64,000 nucleotides of DNA, taken from assembly GCA_034440575.1 (NCBI GenBank), contig JAOTOL010001218.1, positions 261,001-325,000 on the forward strand. The letters run 5' to 3'. The notes beneath the pieces are model-generated. The model saw only the letters and a program-made list of their open reading frames with translations, searched no databases and was not told where the DNA came from. This document shows, in pieces, positions 23,191-35,555 of the stretch. The DNA is from Imbricaverruca yamaguchii (Eukaryota; Arthropoda; Thecostraca; Neoverrucidae). The position numbers were made by a program, and so were the translations under genes. The first letter of the stretch is position 1, and the number at the start of each line of letters is the position of its first letter.

Positions 23191-23833
23191 CGTTAGACCT
23201 ATGGACCTAAAAACCTCAGATTCGTGTTCTCGGACCTAGACAACCCCATACACAAACTTGCATGGGAATCCGAAGTGGTGCTGTGTTATCGAGGTGTCAA
23301 GTTTCCATAGAATGACCCCTATGGCAATCGGTGCCTATGACTCGATAGGCCTTGGCAGTGGCGTCGCCACGAAATTCTTCCAGGGGGGCAAGATCGAAAG
23401 GGGGCCTCCTGCTCCCCGAAAAGGGGCCTTCATTGTGTTAGGCCCTCCTATTGTTTTTATGCCCTTAGTATGGTTCGGGAATGGGAAACATCATTTCATA
23501 TTAATGTACTGTTTGTTCTTGGCATGGTGCATTACTTACTCCACACGCAAAAGCAATAATTTTTTTTCGCTGAAAACTTGAACTTACCAAGGTATAAATA
23601 GGTAATATGTGGATAAATACCTAAGCGTCAATACCAACCAACGTCTCAACGCTTTCTCGAACAGAAGAATCTTCCCGCTGGCCTCTAAATTGCAAGGAAT
23701 GCTGATGTGTAGCGAGTCTGTGGCATCCTTGTCGTCCTGGGGGCCTCCTTTTCGTTCTGGGGGCCTCCGTGTCACTGTTTAGCACTCTCTTGATTTCTGG
23801 GGCCTCCTACCCTCTGCTAGGTGACTTCTTTTT

Positions 23834-23869
23834 CAAATTATGGGCCTCCTCCTGGAGGCCCATAATTTG
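23834..23869. other. Perfect 16-bp-arm palindrome in the hAT-like element
   Basis: CAAATTATGGGCCTCC (23834-23849), loop TCCT, then its exact complement at 23854-23869. Weaker versions occur at about 24060-24095, 24233-24255 and 24401-24433, one per ~100-bp segment. Confidence 0.85.
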
Positions 23870-24449
23870 TAAAATCTCACTTTATTCCTAGGGGCTTCCT
23901 TTTCATCTTGGGGGCCTCCTTTTCGTCCAAAGATCTCCTCGTCTTGGGGGCCTCCTTCGCATCCTGGGATCCTCCTCGTCCTGAGGCCTCCTTATCGTCC
24001 TTGTTGGCACTCTCTTGATTTATTGGGCCTCCTACTATCTCCTAGGTGACTCTTTTTTTCTCAAATTATGGGCCTCCTCTTGGTGGCCCATAATTTGGAG
24101 AATCTCCTTTCCGTCCCGTGGAACCTCCTTTTCGTCCTGGGTGCCTCCTTTTCGTCCTGAGGTCCTACGTGTCAATTTTTGGCACTCCCTTGATTTCTGG
24201 GGCCTCCTACACTCTCCTATGTGACTTCTTTTTCAAATTATGGGCCTCCTAGAGGCCCTTAACTTGTAGAATCTCCTTTTCTTCCTTGGGGCCTCCTTTT
24301 CGCCTTGGGGGCCTCCTTTTCGTCATGGGGGCCTCCGTGTCAATTTTTGGCACTCTCGATTTCTGGGGCTTCCTACCCACTCCCAGGTGACTTCTTTTTC
24401 ACATTATGGGCCTCCTGGAGGTCCCTAATTAGTAAAATCTCATTTTCTT

Positions 24450-24735
24450 AATGGGGGCCTCCTTTTCGTCCTGGCGGCCTCCTTTTTATCCTGGAGGGCT
24501 TCCTTTTCATCCTGGAGGGCCTCCTTTTCATCCTGAAGGGCCTCCTTTTCGTCCTGGGGTCTCTTTTTCGTCCTGGGGGTCTCTTTTTCGTCCTGGGGGC
24601 CTCCTTTTCGCCCTGGGGGCCTCCTTTTCGTCCTGGGGACCTCCTTTTCGTCCTGGGGGCCTCCTTTTCGTCCTAGGGGCCTCCTTTTCGTCCTAGGGGC
24701 CTCCATTTCGTCCTGGGGCCTCTTTTTCGTCCTGG
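24450..24735. repeat. 21-bp minisatellite, about 13 units
   Basis: Consecutive units of GGGGGCCTCCTTTTCGTCCTG with minor changes (CTCTTTTTCG, CTCCTTTTCGCC). The open frames on both strands here are products of a period divisible by three, not genes. Confidence 0.95.
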
Positions 24736-24836
24736 AGGCTTCCTCAAGTTTCAGGGGGCAGCGCCCCCAGTCTCACGACAGGAGGGGCAATTGCCCCCGC
24801 TGCCCCCCCCCCGGTGGCTACGCCCCTGGGCCTTGG

Positions 24837-25680
24837 CCTATGGAAGCTTTTGCGATTTTACGCGGGCGGATATAGGGGAGGGGAACTAGGTACATGTGGG
24901 ACAGTCTGTACTGCGTTGTCGTCTATATAGATATCGTCCCTGTCCGGCACAAAATATTTCAACGAAAGCTTAGAATGAAGGCAACTTTTGTTCTCTAGCC
25001 GGAACTTGCGAACAGCATACCTCGAAATACGCGAAGTTTTCCACTGTTTCCTATAATTATGTATGGACTTTATATTTGCTAGCCTCTACTTCTTTTCTTG
25101 CTTCTTGTACATCTCGCCTTTTACCAAACGTGTTCTTGTAATTGTTTGGGAGCCCGGAGAGGAGTTGGGGCGATTGGCTTGAGCTACGGCCTTGGGTAGG
25201 ACAGCGTGTTATCTTCCATTTCGCGCCATTACACGGAAGTGTCCATTCTATTCGTAACACAATAATGTTGCAATGAAGAAAGTGAACTTACATTTGGAAC
25301 TCTTATCCTGAATATAATCTCAAACCAAGTCTGCAGCACAGTTTTGTGACGGCGTGGCGAGGACGCATGTCCGAACAAAAGGTATGGGGCTGGTATGTGA
25401 AGTTATTATACGTATGTAATGAATAGTGTATCGATACCTTTCCTCAGCATCTAACAAAAGTAACATGCCTCATGTGTTATGGTGTACGATTCATTCACAG
25501 AAAAGACTAAACTGGCGCATTGGCATGAAAAGTAATGCTAATAAATATGTAGGTAAAACATGAGGCGGTTTTTCCTACAGCGGCAATTTGCTCCCCCATA
25601 AGGTCACTTTAGATACTTCCAGCCATTCCTGATTTCAACTAAAACATTAGGCAAATTTGTCTTCAAAGGTGTTCTTCTCT
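24837..25680. other. Non-coding stretch
   Basis: Nothing supportable: no domain-bearing frame and no repeat with ends. Confidence 0.45.
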
Positions 25681-25681
25681 T

Positions 25682-25838
25682 AGACAATCATTATAAGAAT
25701 AGAGGGCTTGCTTTTCAGTATTACAGGGAGGGCTGATTGACAGATTTGGTGGGCAACTAGTTCAGTGTACAGTGAGTGCAACCAAGAAGGGCCCTTGTGG
25801 CTCATAGTTGCACTGATCTTTTATGTCTTTATGTCTTT
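25682..25838 (+). mobile_element. CR1-like LINE 3' end fragment
   Basis: Matches the last ~155 bases of the CR1 at 58619-61122, from AGACAATCATTATAAGAAT to the TTTATGTC repeats, with few differences. It includes the final codons and the block AAGGGCCCTTGTGGCTCA. No duplication could be assigned. Confidence 0.85.
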
Positions 25839-26971
25839 GATTTTGTGAATTTTTTCTTTGGAATACCATGTTTATGAAGGTGACTAAGATGATGGGACCA
25901 CTTATTTTCTGTGCAAATGCTTCCTTTTCAGGTTGGAAGTAAAATAATGTCAAAAATGGCTTTGAGTTAGGTAGCATAGCATAGAAAGAAATGTTTCAAA
26001 TACAATACAAATGAATCAACCAAGCCTAACCTAGCTTAGCCTACCTTTGGAGAAAATAATTCCCAAAAATTGAATTGGAACAATATATTTTCTGAAGGTT
26101 CTCAATTATTAATCAACCTAACCCACCTGAACCTAACTTACCCTTACCTTACCCTCTAACCTAACTTACCATTACCTAACTTACCCTTACCTTACCTACT
26201 TTAAGCTCCTTGCCCCAATATGTGAATATGTCATAACAAAAGTGTCATACTCATGAGATGTCTTGTAAATATTAATTAATTGTGGTGTATGAACATGTGA
26301 GTACCAGGTATGGACATGTGAACTTGGTTGATATTAATTGAAGTATACTTTTGTTGTCATTTAATCTACTGTTGCTCATAACATTGGGTTATGTCTTGCT
26401 AATTTTATATTAATTAATTGTAAGCTAAGTGCAGTCTCCATGTAAATTAGAAACAGTATTTTTATTTGCTGATGATAATAAGCTCAATTCTACTTATTTC
26501 GGCAGTATTAATAGTAAAGGCTATTTTTTATTGAAACTGCTGTGTGAATTAGAACCAGTCATCAATTATAATTTATGGAGATCATCATGCCAGGCCTCTT
26601 CTTGTTCCTCAGTCCACATTACTGGGGAGGAAAAAAGCCTCTAAAACTACCTTTGGTATCACCAATCAGCATCACATCAGGGATGTGCTCTGACATGTTC
26701 CACTTGGTGCTGTGGTGTGCATTAGCCAATGCCATTATTCACCAGTTAGGTTTCACCAAGAATGTGTTACCTTGCAGATTGACTAATGGCTAACCAATAG
26801 TCTGCCAACATGTAATTATGTGCAGCAAAATCATGGAGGTTGCAAAATGACCATATATTTCTATGTGCCCCTAAACTCCAATCCACCATCACCACATCAA
26901 AATCATGGATGCTAGAGGGTTGTACCTGAGGCTTTTTATATTCATCCATTAGCACTGGTTATAAAATTGAC

Positions 26972-27073
26972 TTAGAATCAGCCTGAACAGCAGTAAACCT
27001 GGATGGAAAACTACTAGTGACATTAGAATCAGCCTGAACAGCAGTAAATCTGGATGAAAAACTACTAGTGAAA
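26972..27073 (+). repeat. 51-bp tandem duplication
   Basis: TTAGAATCAGCCTGAACAGC starts at 26972 and 27023. The copies differ at a few sites and end at CTACTAGTGA. Confidence 0.9.
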
Positions 27074-30000
27074 ATGATCAATAGCTAGGCATATTTTTGT
27101 TCTAGCTCATAGGCATGTATACCTATCTTGCTTAGTGTTTTATTTTTTTAAAGATTGGTTGACACTTATGCTATTGAAGAAGCTCTGAGATAATTTTGAC
27201 TCAAGCTTGTTTTCTGCACACAAACAATGTGCACACTGCACATTGTTTTCTGATATGATTTGAACCAGTTTTTCATATTGTTGGTCATTATGTAGAATAA
27301 ACATCCCCAGGCCAATTTTTAGTTAAATGTTGGTTTTTGTGGTATTTTCTGATGTGAGCTGAATGCATTTCATATTGTTTTTTTGTTTAAAAAAGATGTA
27401 GCATGACATAGCCTACCCCAGCCTAACACAACATGTAAGAAAATTTAAAGCATTGGAGCATTATTAAGGAACTGTTGTAAAAAAAAAATTGAAAAAGAAA
27501 AACATTTCCTCAGCCTGATCTACAATAGCCTTACCTGTTTTTGAAAAGCAATGCCTTTTTTGGAACAATTCCCCAGTATCTAAAAATTGCCTTATTGGAA
27601 ACCTTACATGACCTAGCATAACCAAACCAACCCTTCTTTTTGCTTTATTGAGGTTAAATGTGTAAAACCTGTCATGAGCACCTTAAAACATAATCATATC
27701 AGTTGGTGTCAGGTATGTCATTAAGAACAATGTTGGATAACCAATAATTTAATACAATCTAACCTAACCTAATGAGATCTTGGGTTGCCTAAAGCCTACT
27801 AATGTTGGATCACCTAAAACTGATTGATGTTGGGTTCTCTAAAATCATTACACCAACAGAGGGGTTCAAATGAGCTGCAAGATCAGTGTGAAGTGCATGA
27901 TATTAAGTGGTGAATATCTTGCTCATATATTATTTCCAAAAGAAATGGTACAGGAAGAAGCATGACATGGTATATGGAATAAGAAGAAAAGGAGTATGTT
28001 AGGTAAGTCTCAACAAGTTCAACTCGTAGCTTTATTTTCCAACTTGCACTTGGGGGCTTCTCTTGGGAAATGACAACTTTTCAAGATGCGAACAATCCAT
28101 GTTAAAATATTTATATCTTGATAAGCAGTCATTTCACCAAAAATAAATATGAAATTCACTGAAGCAACAGAAAACTCAAACAAAGCAAATTTGCAATAAT
28201 GCAAATACTTGGTATCCCTCCTCTTGAAGAAAGTATGAAAAGTGTACAGAAAAGGTTTTTTTTATGTGGTAATATATGATTAAGAATAATGCACAATTAC
28301 ATTTTTTGAAACAGCTCAGCATAACTTAAACCTCACGAAACCTACTGATGCGGGATTGAAAAAATATGCTCATTTTTTGCTGCATAATATTAGGTCACCA
28401 ATGGAGTCAGCTGCCTCATTGATGCTCAGTGCATTATTTTAAACAGTGAATATCTTGTGTTTTGCCAAAGGAATTTTAGAGGAAGAAGTTGCTAAGTAGG
28501 GTTCAGCAAATCTAGTATATATATGCTTCCTGAATTTATGCCCAGGGGCTTTGATATTGATACCAGAAATCAAAGTTGAAGATGCATATGAACCATTTTT
28601 ATCATGCAAACATTTGTAGTCAGTGAGTGTGATGGTGGGTTGTTGTTTCAGGTTGTTTGGCTATTTGGGTCATTCTCCACTCATCAGTGAGTGCTAGCTA
28701 GTATTGAGGAATACAGCTAATTTGTTCTGTCCCTAAATATTTACATGTACAGCATGCTTCATATGTTACTACTTATACACTAATAGTCAATTGTAATGCT
28801 AGCCTTCATTCACATCTAACTGTATTCATGCATGAACAGTATTTATCACTTCTACCTCTTCCTACTCTCACATGAGTTTTTGTGTTGTACCAGTGCATTA
28901 TCTTCAGCATCTTGATTCACCATGTTTTGTGCAAGTAGAATGGTGGATAGTAGTGTTTTTGAAATTTGATTCATGGAAATTAAACCATACAGGATGTTTC
29001 ATACTGGTTGTCATAATACAATGGAAGGACTTCTACTTTTTCTGTAAAATATTTCAGGCCAAGTCCCAGTGAAAATATGTACTAAAAACTGTTCATGCAT
29101 GCTCTGACATTACTTTGAACACTGCAGTCAGCTGGTGCTTTCATGCAACATGTCATGTTCTTCTTTCCTCTTATTCAAAATGAAAGAAAAGCCATCATGC
29201 ACTGCAAATTGATTATCTGTTGGGTAGTATTATAATATAGTGGTCACCAAGCAAAGTTGGGGAGAAGTGTATGTGTGTGTGTGCTTGTGCTTGTGCTTGC
29301 ATGTTTGTGTGTTGGAGGTATGTCAAACTTTGATGCATGCTGTGCTGAAAATGCTACCCAAAATTTCACTTGTGATGTGCATGATTAGCTAATGTGTGAA
29401 AGTTAAAAGGTAAATCATTCGATTTTGTCACTCTGATTTATTTGTGACCTCACCTTCAAATTTATTAATATTTTGTGGATATCAAGCTTGGATTTGCATT
29501 TTGAAACATATAAAACAAAATTGGAAGAAAAATTGGGGGTCCTGCAAGTTGCAGAGCTCAGTTCTTCCTGTTAGGAATGTCAGGGACCCGCTTTGTATTC
29601 TGCAGCGAGGTTTGGTCCTTTTCATAGAGGAGTAAGCTTACAGTTATGGAAAAGCACCGTTCAGCCTTTTAATAAAAAAATTAAATACTATGTTTATGAA
29701 TCGTTGGTGTGTTTGGATGGATGGGATTAATGCTTTGCATGACAAAACTTCCAGGCTGTGCTATTTTTTTCAACCCTGGGCAAAATCTACCCACTCTGCA
29801 TTCCACACCCATATATACATGCAGTAATTGGCATAACCTAGCTGCAATTGAATATGTTTAAGTCACCAGAAGAATCAGTTGGAGCAACTTGATAACAAAC
29901 TTTTGAGGAGCTCATTGCTTTGCAGTGACATGTATTTGGCACTGATACATGTTAAGTAGTGTCAAAGCATTTGGACAAGGGAGGGCAAACATGCCTATTC

Positions 30001-31054
30001 ATTGGTTATATGCAGCACCTATCCAATTATGGTTTGCAGGTTGCTAAAGTTTGAATGAACATTGAAGTTTTAGAGCATATGGACTACTTGGATCATTTGG
30101 CAGTATCATTTACCCTCAAATAATTGTACTGTCCATTACTATTCTCAATGAACTGAACATATTTAACATATTTTGGGAATTTAATCCCAGCTATAAGTAA
30201 AATAGCTTTAGTATCTTACTATCAACACATGAATTTCTATGTGCTTTCAAAGAAAATACCCCTCAGCAGGATGAGACTAGGGTCACCCTTCTCATCATTT
30301 ACTTATAGCATGAGTACTTCAACCAGCTTTCATGATGTGTAACTTTTTATGCAAACCAAATTAGATACAAACCTAGAGATGTCAGCTGAGAAATGATTGC
30401 TAAGATTTTTCAACTTGCCAGATTTATGAATTTTAAATACTTATGGACTTAGTTCAGTTAACCCTTCTACCCTTAACCTGGATATGCTTTGGATCAGTTT
30501 GCCAAAATTCGTCATGCTAAGTGCTGGTTATAAATATATTGTTGTATGTCAATACAAATTTCCATTTGTATCCATAGTTTCTAATAAATCAGAAGAAATA
30601 GCATGCAGCATGCACAGGCAATTCATTGAAACCACAACACCACATCACGCCATATCTGATGCAAAGAAGAAAATTTATTTGTATTTAGATGTATTGTTAG
30701 TAGGTAAAAATGCAAAAAATGTAAATGCTGCAGTAGATATAAATTATCTAGTCAATATGTGAATGTTAAGATGAAAAACAAGCAGGATAACTGAAAACAT
30801 CATTCATATGATTTTTAATGTGTGACACAAGTGTACCATTGCAATCATTTTGACTCAAGTAATTATTTTTGGTCAATTTCGAGAGTTGGTGAACATGCTA
30901 AAGCTATGCTATGGTTTGTAGAATTGACAGTAATTTCATGAAGTGGGCATGCAGGTCGGTTCAGCCCCCAATATTGCAGGAGTGGACAGATCACCGGTCC
31001 GGCATGCATAAGTGATCTGCCGTGGGCAGTGTTGGATTTTCACTTTTCGGTCTT

Positions 31055-31170
31055 GGATTCGGAGTGTATAATTTTTTGGCTTGCCAAAGTATGGAGTGTA
31101 TAATCTTGAGAAGCACTATGTTATATGGTGTATAATTTCCCAGTTTGCCAAATTATGGGGTGTATATTGA
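31055..31170 (+). repeat. Loose ~31-35-bp repeat, GGAGTGTATAATT type
   Basis: Four imperfect units starting GGAGTGTATAATTTTTTGGC, TGGAGTGTATAATC, TGGTGTATAATTTC and GGGGTGTATATTG, with TTGCCAAA spacers. A related pair lies at 34350-34395. Too diverged for a firm unit. Confidence 0.5.
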
Positions 31171-31262
31171 AGCACCAAGTAACTGAGTATATGTATTTTA
31201 TAAATAACGAAGTGTATACATTTTGAAAAATGCTGTGATGTTTTCTGGAATGAAGAATAAAA

Positions 31263-31428
31263 ACCCAGTGGCCTCGGTAGCTTAGATGGTGGAGCGTGGG
31301 ACTCGAATCTCGCGGCCGGCGGCATTTGCAGAGTCCACCCACGACCAATCGGTGTGATATAGGTTGGCGACGCTATACAACCTTGCGGTTGAATGCGTCG
31401 TAAAATAACCCGATAATTTTTATTATTC
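31263..31428 (+). mobile_element. tRNA-derived SINE with LINE-like tail
   Basis: A 166-bp insertion flanked by a perfect 10-bp duplication AAGAATAAAA (31253-31262 and 31429-31438). The head resembles a tRNA with an A-box-like TAGCTTAGATGG and a weak B box GACTCGAATC. The body contains CCCACGACCAATCGG and GGTTGGCGACG. The 3' part CTATACAACCTTGCGGTTGA then ATGCGTCGTAAAAT matches the I-like LINE tail family. The stem survives as CGACGC with GCGTCG. Confidence 0.75.
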
Positions 31429-31438
31429 AAGAATAAAA

Positions 31439-34400
31439 CGCCTTCAAGTCATTTGTTAGGTTCTTATCATAGTGTCTCACAGACAACCAGATGGGGTCCA
31501 CCACACATCGTCGTCTGAAGTCATCCACGTTACGTGAATGACTTATAAGGCAACTTCCTGAGCAATGGTAGAGAAAATAATCACAAAATTATACTTATTC
31601 GATTTCAACCAAGTTCATATAGCAATACCTGCCACTCCTAGGATACCAACACCGCACAACTAATACAAATTCACAACATACCGAGAGAGCAGGACGTTCG
31701 TGCACCGACTGGGTCTAAAATGGGAGGGTCTAAAATGTTACTTCGGGATATGGGTTTCGGAATATATAATGGTTTAAGGAAAGTTATACTAAAACAATCC
31801 GTCTAAAATATTTTATTCTCTCGACGATTAAATTTTCTTTCTTTCAAATGAGATAGCTGAAAAATATTCAAGTCAATTCTTATTAATATTAAATATATTT
31901 CGATGCACTTTTTGGTTCATGTCTGGAATGCTTAGTGGAAGCAAGGAATGACTTGGAAGGCTGAAAAGCGACTAGACGGGCGGGCAAATTGCCGCTGGAA
32001 AACAGACTATCGTCACGGACAAGCGGAAATTAGCGTCTCATTTCGCACCATGATTGCTATGAAATACCAAAAATTGAAAATAAGTTAGAGAAAACTGCCA
32101 AGAGAATTACAGGGAACTTTTTCTCAATTAATAATAATCAGGATTATGGGAAGAAATTAATCATTGGATCAGAATGAGGTTTATAAGAGTGTAGAGGATT
32201 AGGTCAACACACGTAAATCTGAATTTGTCCGGAGTGGGGAAACCTCGCGGTCGGAGTGGCATGAATACAACTATTCCCGCTTGTTGATGAAATTTGGAAA
32301 CAATATAAGTCATGAAATCGAAAGAAGGTGAAATTTCTGGTTCTATGGATCTTCATTTTGGAGCAAAGTGTTAGCAGGTTTTAGGAACGTTTTGGTACCA
32401 TTACGGCAATTTTCATGGGGAAAATCGTCCAGATATCTTTTATGTATATCGCTCCTGACTGCTTAATAATATAAATATGAACGGTTTTATCCATCCCAAT
32501 TGATGCAGAACATATCATTCTCCAAGGAACCAAGAAGAAATGCATTATCCTTGGCTTTTCGTGGCAATGGTTTAAATAGCTCCGGCCGGAGTGGGAGACG
32601 GAGAGCGGTGAACTCATTGAATCCAAGAACGGACCATCCTACGCGGTCGGGCTGGTAAAGGTGAATTCCTATATTTGGTTAGCGGAGCGTAGTGGTTTTT
32701 TTACTCAACGAAGGATTTTCTTTAAAGCTCTTCGCTGGAATTGACTGCGTGTTTGGCTCGAGGTATGAGAGTTTGTAATATCTGACTTTGTAGGTACCTA
32801 CCTACTTACCTATATCAAATATCTTCGCGGTAATTCGAGTTATTAATTTGGATAAACCAAAGCTGTAGGCTTGTGTTGTGTGACGGGATATTTTCAGATA
32901 ATACAAGGAGCAGGACATGATAATATTAATTGCTGCGATGTTTTGCCCACAAGCGTAGTAATGAACAAAACTGATTGCTTTGATTTTGTCTGGAAAATCC
33001 TGTTTTCACTTTCCACATTTTGAAGCGTGAATGTTTTTCTTTCAAAATGGGGGCTGGGCCTCTTCAGTGCACATTGACTGCAGATATTATAGATATGCAT
33101 GCATTCAAGCATTATTTGTGCATTCATGATATGTTCAGGGAATTGTTAGGTGCATCCTGTCCCCATTCTCCATTGAATGCCATTATACTTTTAACATTTC
33201 TGGTCTCTGTCTTTCTGAATGGACAAATTTGCAATTTAAGGTGATTTGATTTCTTGAAATTTAATTTTTGTGCAATGATTATGAATGTGTTCATAATGTA
33301 GGTACTTACATGATGCGACCACACATTTTTTTGGCAAGTGCAGTTGGGTAGCAAAATGACACCAAAAAAAGTTTCTTGGGTTTGGTTGGGAAATATACCA
33401 TGAAATGTAGTGTTAAAAATGAAGAAAAAGCTGCAGCCTAACTGGATGCAAGAAAGCCTTTTTAATATAAATTTTCCAAGCAATTTTTTCCTTCCAAAAA
33501 TCAAAAGTAAATGGCCTATTTTAACCAAACAGCCTATGCTAGCCTGAGTGTTTTTTGTTTAATTGAAAAACTTCTTTTTTATAATCCTGAATTATTCCGA
33601 AAGGAATTTGATAAATGGATAACTTACAAAAAAAATATAGCATAACTTAGCCAAAACTAATACCTTTGTATGCTTCATGGAGGTAAAATGTGTGTAAAAC
33701 GTGTGGAAAAGTAATAGTGCCCATGAAAATTCCTATGCTGTGGCAAAACATGGCTCATATCCACCAGTATTTTGGGGATTTGGGGAAAGTGCTACACTTT
33801 GTGGCTTACCAGTTGTGTGGATGCCACTCTAGCTCTTGGTGTTCATCCACACATTCTTCTGGGCACATCTGGACTGTTCTGAGGTTTGTCCACAGATGGA
33901 GAACATACATATGAATGCATTGGTGGCTGTTTATTAATTCACCTGCACTTCACCAGATATCACACATACACAAATGGAATGTTATGGAATGATATGGAAG
34001 ATGGAATGTTATGAAATGTGGAATGTTCAGTGGCATTAAGATCATATTCAGACTGCAGTGATCCATATTTTGCCATCCATTGACATCTGTTGTACTTGTG
34101 CATGCTAGCAAACTGATATTCTTCCAATCTGGCTGGCATCTCATTTTCGGCTCCACTCCTGCCTCCTCTTGGAATGTGCCTACAGATGACCCGAAATAAC
34201 AAATGTGTATTATCCTCAATTATACTGGAAACTTTATGTGGTAGGGGACCCAGTATGACTGAATCTTCCTCTCCACCCAAGTTATCATTATTGTATAATG
34301 ATATCTAGCTGTCTTGCTAGTTAAGCATGTCTTCATCCAGCAATGCAAGGAGTGTATTTTTTTCCGGAGTGTATAATTCTTTGGATTGCAAAAGTTCCAA

Positions 34401-34582
34401 AAAAGGGCCACTTTTCCAACGCTGGCCGTGGGTGACGTGCAACATGGGTCACATTATGCAAGTTAGCCTGATGCAAGCATTGAAACTGCTACATGCAATG
34501 CAAGCACATACAAAAGTATATATGCACAGGGAAGGCTCTGGTTTTATGCACTTTTGAGTGGCCATTGTCCATAGGAGCTCAT
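31439..34582. other. Gene-free stretch
   Basis: No supported exon or repeat with ends. AT-rich, with short uninformative open frames on both strands. Confidence 0.45.
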
Positions 34583-34973
34583 GAGTGTTGGGCCGTGGTG
34601 CCGCCTATGACGCAACGACGTGTGACCAGGATTGGGTGGTGGCCAGGTTGAGTGTTGGGCCGTGGTGACGACTAGACGCAACGACGTGTGACCAGGATTG
34701 GGTGGTGGCCAGGTTGAGTGTTGGGCCGTGGTGACGACTATGACGCAACGACGTGTGACCAGGATTGGGTGGTGGCCAGGTTGAGTGTTGGGCCGTGGTG
34801 ACGACTATGACGCAACGACGTGTGACCAGGATTGGGTGGTAGCCAGGTTGAGTGTTGGGCCGTGGTGACGACTATGACGCAACGACGTGTGACCAGGATT
34901 GGGTGGTGGCCAGGTTGAGTGTTGGGCCGTGGTGACGCCTATGACGCGATGCTGTGTAGTCAGGATTGGGTTT
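34583..34973 (+). repeat. 67-bp minisatellite, six copies
   Basis: Units start at 34583, 34650, 34716, 34783, 34850 and 34917 with GAGTGTTGGGCCGTGGTG. Inner copies are nearly identical; the first and last carry a GCCTATGACG variant, and the last decays after GCGATGCTG. It lies ~470 bp upstream of the first proposed coding exon of the FBXW7-like gene. Confidence 0.95.
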
Positions 34974-35441
34974 ATTCCTGACATTTGTACATATGGGCTC
35001 TGTGACTACTTTGTGGCCATGGAAGCAGTAATTTTACTTTGCACTGAATACAAATGGTTTTATTTTTATGGAGGTTGATTACTCATTTTAAGTTATAGGT
35101 GATCAAATGTAAGCTACATAAACAAAATCATTGGATTTGTGGTACAGCCATGATCTTCGTCCACGATGTTGTCTTGATTCATTACGAGAAAGGAGGCTAC
35201 TAACAATGACCCACAAGTTTGGATAGGTATTTGCAAGGGTAGTGAGTTTTGATCAGTTCATTTTAATCATGTCCGTGCAACTTCCCAGCAAATACGGAGT
35301 TAGCAATATTCTGGAGAGCATGCTGTTTGTGATAACAAACATTGACGCATGTCCAGGACAAGGGTGGTTTTCCAACGATGTCTGCATCTGTGTGTGTGGT
35401 CAGGTGCGGCCCCGCATGTGCTTCCGTCCACCCGTCTGGTC
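34974..35441. other. Region upstream of the first proposed FBXW7-like coding exon
   Basis: No clear core promoter. An AG at ~35402 after a TG-rich stretch could be a 3' splice site, in which case a 5' UTR exon lies further upstream. Confidence 0.4.
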
Positions 35442-35555
35442 ATGTCCAGAGAGCCGCCGGCGCCCATAGATATCAACGAGGCCAGTCTGCTCGACTTCGA
35501 GAACTCGCTCAATATCGACCGCGCCCAGTCGGCCGCCGTCATCGCTAAACGCGAG
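35442..35555 (+). CDS. Exon 1 (proposed): first half of a helix-hairpin-helix module
   Basis: Opens at ATG 35442 (MSREPPAPIDINEASLLDFE) and ends at GAG before the donor GTGGGT. The peptide IDINEAS-LLDFENSLNIDR, then AVIAKRE, has the layout of a ComEA/EEPD1-type helix-hairpin-helix unit: I-N-AS, helix, hairpin, helix, RE. Exon 2 supplies the second half (GGFQSLSSLLLIPGIT), and the join falls where the family has RE-x-x-GGF. Such modules bind DNA non-specifically or mediate protein contacts; the role here is unknown. The GC-rich coding sequence contrasts with AT-rich flanks. The link to the FBXW7 exons rests on splice phase only. It could instead be a separate upstream gene. Confidence 0.6.

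Larger units (their letters stand above)
23356..24828. mobile_element. 1473-bp hAT-like element carrying a minisatellite
   Basis: Left end CAGTGGCGTCGCCAC and right end (complement) CAGGGGCGTAGCCAC, flanked by a perfect 8-bp duplication GGCCTTGG (23348-23355 and 24829-24836). Terminal CAG-GGCG and an 8-bp duplication fit hAT. The interior has no transposase. It is filled with 21-bp units of the type GGGGCCTCCTTTTCGTCCTG and four ~100-bp segments (starting about 23782, 24008, 24182 and 24350) that each carry CTTGATTT-TGGGGCCTCCTA and a CAAATTATGGGCCTCC block. Non-autonomous. Confidence 0.85.
25839..31252. other. Long AT-rich gene-free stretch
   Basis: Over 5 kb with no frame showing a domain and no splice-bounded exon I can support. 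It contains degenerate CCTAA-rich lines (26105-26205, 27755-27770), a short TG-rich run (29267-29305) and a 51-bp duplication (26972-27073). It could be intergenic or the intron of a gene whose exons lie elsewhere. Confidence 0.5.

Noticed and set aside
26105..26205. Interstitial telomere repeat (CCTAA-rich)
   Set aside because: The pattern is irregular (CTAACTTACC, CTTACCTTACC) and not a true TTAGG array; similar short runs are scattered nearby.
34583..34973. CRISPR-like array
   Set aside because: The repeats are contiguous with no unique spacers, and the genome is eukaryotic.
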